NCBI RefSeq assembly: GCF_012927125.1
Contig: NZ_JABBFZ010000011.1
Location: 62,001 to 126,000 of the forward strand
Direction: 5' to 3'
Length of the DNA stretch: 64,000 nt
From: Paraburkholderia antibiotica
GTDB lineage: Bacteria > Pseudomonadota > Gammaproteobacteria > Burkholderiales > Burkholderiaceae
Shown here: positions 62,186 to 64,000 of the stretch, in pieces
Layout: each line of letters starts with the position of its first letter
Numbering within the stretch: the stretch's first letter is position 1
Position numbers and translations under genes: made by a program
Notes under the pieces: generated by a model
The model's database searches: none
What the model saw: only the letters and a program-made list of their open reading frames with translations
What the model was told of the DNA's origin: nothing

Positions 62186-62570
62186 GGTCGCTCCTATGGT
62201 TCGATTCGCTGCTGCGTTCAGTTGGCACGTCGGGGCTCGCCCCACTGGGCGGTCTCATCCGATTGTAGAGGGTCCGTGCGGGGCCTGTGCGCATGAGACG
62301 AACTTATCGCGGCCGAGTTTCGACTTTTTTGTGCCGATTTTTTACGGCGCTTTCAATGGCACAGGACCTGCAGGGCCACGCGCGGTGTCTCGGGCACCGC
62401 GTGGACCGCGCCAAAAGAAAAGACCCACGGCCTTGTGGGCCGTGGGTCCGGGCGCATCGACCGAGGTAGTCGACACGCGCGTTGCTCGACGCGTGGATAG
62501 CGCGTCGATGAACGGGGGTGAACGGGGGTGAACGGGTTATGAAGCTCCGGTGAGCGTTCGGGCGAGCGTT
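62186..62570. other. Intergenic region between the AGL gene and gltA
   Basis: 385 bp with no gene. It contains the gltA terminator (next entry) and should hold the AGL promoter on its left side (62190-62350). Confidence 0.5.
62422..62448 (-). terminator. Intrinsic terminator of gltA
   Basis: GACCCACGGCC pairs with GGCCGTGGGTC (11 bp) around TTGTG. On the minus strand it is followed by TTTTCTTTT. It lies about 120 bp past the gltA stop. Confidence 0.88.
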
Positions 62571-63869
62571 TTAACGCTTCGCGAGCGGCTTCGCTTCGCG
62601 CAACGTCTCGCCGACGAACAGCTGACGCGGACGTCCGATCTTCTGTTCCGGATCGGCGATCATTTCATTCCACTGCGCGATCCAGCCGATCGTGCGCGCC
62701 ATCGCGAAGATGCACGTGAACATCGACGTCGGAATACCCAGCGCGCGCTGCACGATGCCCGAGTAGAAGTCGACGTTCGGGTACAGCTTGCGCGACACGA
62801 AGTAGTCGTCTTCGAGCGCGATCTTTTCGAGCGCCATCGCGAGCTTGAACAGCGGGTCGTCGTGCAGGCCCAGTTCGTTCAGCACTTCGTAGCACGTCTC
62901 GCGCATCAGCTTCGCGCGCGGATCGTAGTTCTTGTACACGCGGTGACCGAAGCCCATCAGCTTCACGCCCGAGTTCTTGTCCTTCACCTTCGCGATGAAT
63001 TCGGGGATGTTGTCGACCGAGCCGATTTCTTCCAGCATGTTCAGCGCGGCTTCGTTCGCGCCGCCGTGCGCCGGGCCCCACAGACACGCGATACCGGCCG
63101 CGATACACGCGAACGGATTCGCGCCCGACGAACCGGCCAGACGCACGGTCGAGGTCGACGCGTTCTGCTCATGGTCCGCGTGCAGGATCAGGATACGGTC
63201 GAGCGCGCGCACCAGCACGTCGTTGACCTTGTACTCCTCGGCCGGATTCGAGAACATCATGTGCATGAAGTTCGCGCTGTACGACAGGTCGTTCTTCGGA
63301 TAAACGAACGGTTGACCGACGCTGTACTTGTAGGCCATCGCGACGAGCGTGGGCAGCTTCGCGATCATACGGATCGCCGATACCTCGCGATGCTGCGGGT
63401 TCGTGATGTCGAGCGAGTCGTGATAGAACGCCGACAGCGCGCCGACCGCGGCAACGAGGATCGCCATCGGATGCGCGTCGCGACGGAAACCGCGGAAGAA
63501 GAAGTGCATCTGCTCGTGCACCATCGTGTGCTGCTTGACGGTATCGACGAACTCTTTCTTCTCGGCCGCGCTCGGCAGTTCGCCCTTCAGCAGCAGGTAG
63601 CAGGTTTCGAGGAAGTCGGCGTTCTGCGCGAGGTTGTCGATCGGATAGCCGCGGTACAGCAGCTCGCCCTTGTCGCCGTCGATATACGTGATTTCGGAGT
63701 TGCACGACGCCGTCGACATGAAGCCCGGATCGTACGTGAATTTACCGGTCTGGCCGTACAGCTTGCGAATGTCGATGACGTCCGGGCCTAGCGTGCCCTG
63801 ATAGATCGGCAGATCGATGGTCTGGTCGCTGTCGGAGAAGCTCAGCGTTGCGTGTGACTTCGAGTTCAT
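62571..63869 (-). CDS. gltA: Type II citrate synthase GltA
   Basis: A 432-residue type II citrate synthase. It carries the catalytic histidines in [14 protein letters not shown] (about residue 268) and [13 protein letters not shown] (about 309), and Asp in NVDFYSG (about 366). [20 protein letters not shown] and RPRQLFVG support it. It condenses acetyl-CoA with oxaloacetate, the first step of the TCA cycle. The N-terminus ([20 protein letters not shown]) matches the long bacterial type. In Burkholderia relatives it follows sdh genes, which would lie past the right edge. Confidence 0.97.
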   Translation of the reverse strand: MNSKSHATLSFSDSDQTIDLPIYQGTLGPDVIDIRKLYGQTGKFTYDPGFMSTASCNSEITYIDGDKGELLYRGYPIDNLAQNADFLETCYLLLKGELPSAAEKKEFVDTVKQHTMVHEQMHFFFRGFRRDAHPMAILVAAVGALSAFYHDSLDITNPQHREVSAIRMIAKLPTLVAMAYKYSVGQPFVYPKNDLSYSANFMHMMFSNPAEEYKVNDVLVRALDRILILHADHEQNASTSTVRLAGSSGANPFACIAAGIACLWGPAHGGANEAALNMLEEIGSVDNIPEFIAKVKDKNSGVKLMGFGHRVYKNYDPRAKLMRETCYEVLNELGLHDDPLFKLAMALEKIALEDDYFVSRKLYPNVDFYSGIVQRALGIPTSMFTCIFAMARTIGWIAQWNEMIADPEQKIGRPRQLFVGETLREAKPLAKR

Positions 63870-64000
63870 CTACATCTTCCTTTTGCTTGATACCGCACAC
63901 GTGCCGGCATGCTGAAGGTCGTCCAGCGAGGCGCGACTGCAGCGCTCTCGAACAGGTACGGGCATGCTCAGGCTCCGGTCCGCATTCTACGGGCCGCGGC
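63870..64000. other. Sequence upstream of gltA to the right edge
   Basis: 131 bp with no complete gene. A purine-rich stretch AAGGAAGATG before the gltA start serves as its ribosome-binding site. Confidence 0.5.

Noticed and set aside
60323-62296. A 657-codon plus-strand frame opposite the AGL-type gene
   Set aside because: Shadow of the debranching enzyme gene; no domain, no start site.
1-64000. tRNA, rRNA and CRISPR arrays
   Set aside because: I scanned for cloverleaf-like blocks, rRNA motifs and regular spacer-repeat series and saw none; the tandem repeats noted are too short and unspaced to be CRISPR.

Overview
The window is high-GC DNA (apart from a few AT-rich intergenic stretches) with gene content and order typical of a Burkholderiales genome, most likely Paraburkholderia or a close relative. 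Pointers are the citrate synthase gene at the right edge, a lutABC lactate operon, an OprB-type porin, DUF4148 and PRC-barrel stress proteins, a stand-alone rpoN and a RebB (R-body) locus. I saw no rRNA, tRNA, CRISPR array or complete insertion sequence. The genus is an inference from gene content; no database search was possible.

Layout. 0-2.4 kb: an R-body (refractile body) locus on the minus strand, with an ECF-like sigma factor, a small RebB, a RebB-like domain fused to a Ser/Thr/Ala-rich tail, and a partial gene running off the left edge. 2.6-6.4 kb: lutC-lutB-lutA with a FadR-type regulator, a near-consensus promoter and a palindromic operator on the presumed start site. 6.5-12.6 kb: S10 carboxypeptidase, sulfotransferase, YWTD beta-propeller, aminotransferase, TonB-domain lipoprotein. 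12.6-22.7 kb: a stand-alone rpoN, then a run of envelope and stress genes (BON, DUF2383, glycine-zipper, DUF1488, DUF4142, PfpI/DJ-1, topoisomerase IB, PRC-barrel, DUF3175). 22.8-27.7 kb: a LivK-like binding protein and a DadA-like oxidoreductase, divergent from a MocR regulator, then a FUSC-like membrane protein. 27.8-31.2 kb: AraC regulator divergent from an AhpD-like protein, and an OprB porin. 31.2-35.8 kb: a double-permease/ATPase ABC transporter behind a promoter-like sequence, a leader of about 0.8 kb and three small ORFs. 35.9-38.9 kb: a scar holding an aldo/keto reductase fragment, a 485-residue lipoprotein gene and a frameshifted N-terminus of a CdiA/FHA-type exoprotein. 38.9-49.7 kb: Lhr helicase, GGDEF-EAL protein, Ldh2-type dehydrogenase, M20 dipeptidase, small membrane and DUF2158 proteins. 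50-53.8 kb: DHA2 exporter with TetR regulator, OsmC, DUF4148. 54-58.1 kb: an RpiR-led group with a C45 (penicillin acyltransferase-like) hydrolase, class III transaminase and carboxymuconolactone decarboxylase-like protein. 58.2-64 kb: LprI-like protein, DUF429, glycogen-debranching-type enzyme, gltA.

How the genes work together. Several units are a catabolic operon plus its own regulator and a visible operator: lutCBA with a FadR-type protein, the transaminase/C45 group with RpiR, the MFS pump with TetR, and the DadA-like/LivK-like pair with MocR. The most unusual signals are the R-body locus, the small-ORF-rich ABC leader, the RpiR box shared by two intergenic regions, the CDI-type scar, a possible terminator-ended leader upstream of an aminotransferase, and short tandem repeats of about 11-12 bp that lie on or just after stop codons.
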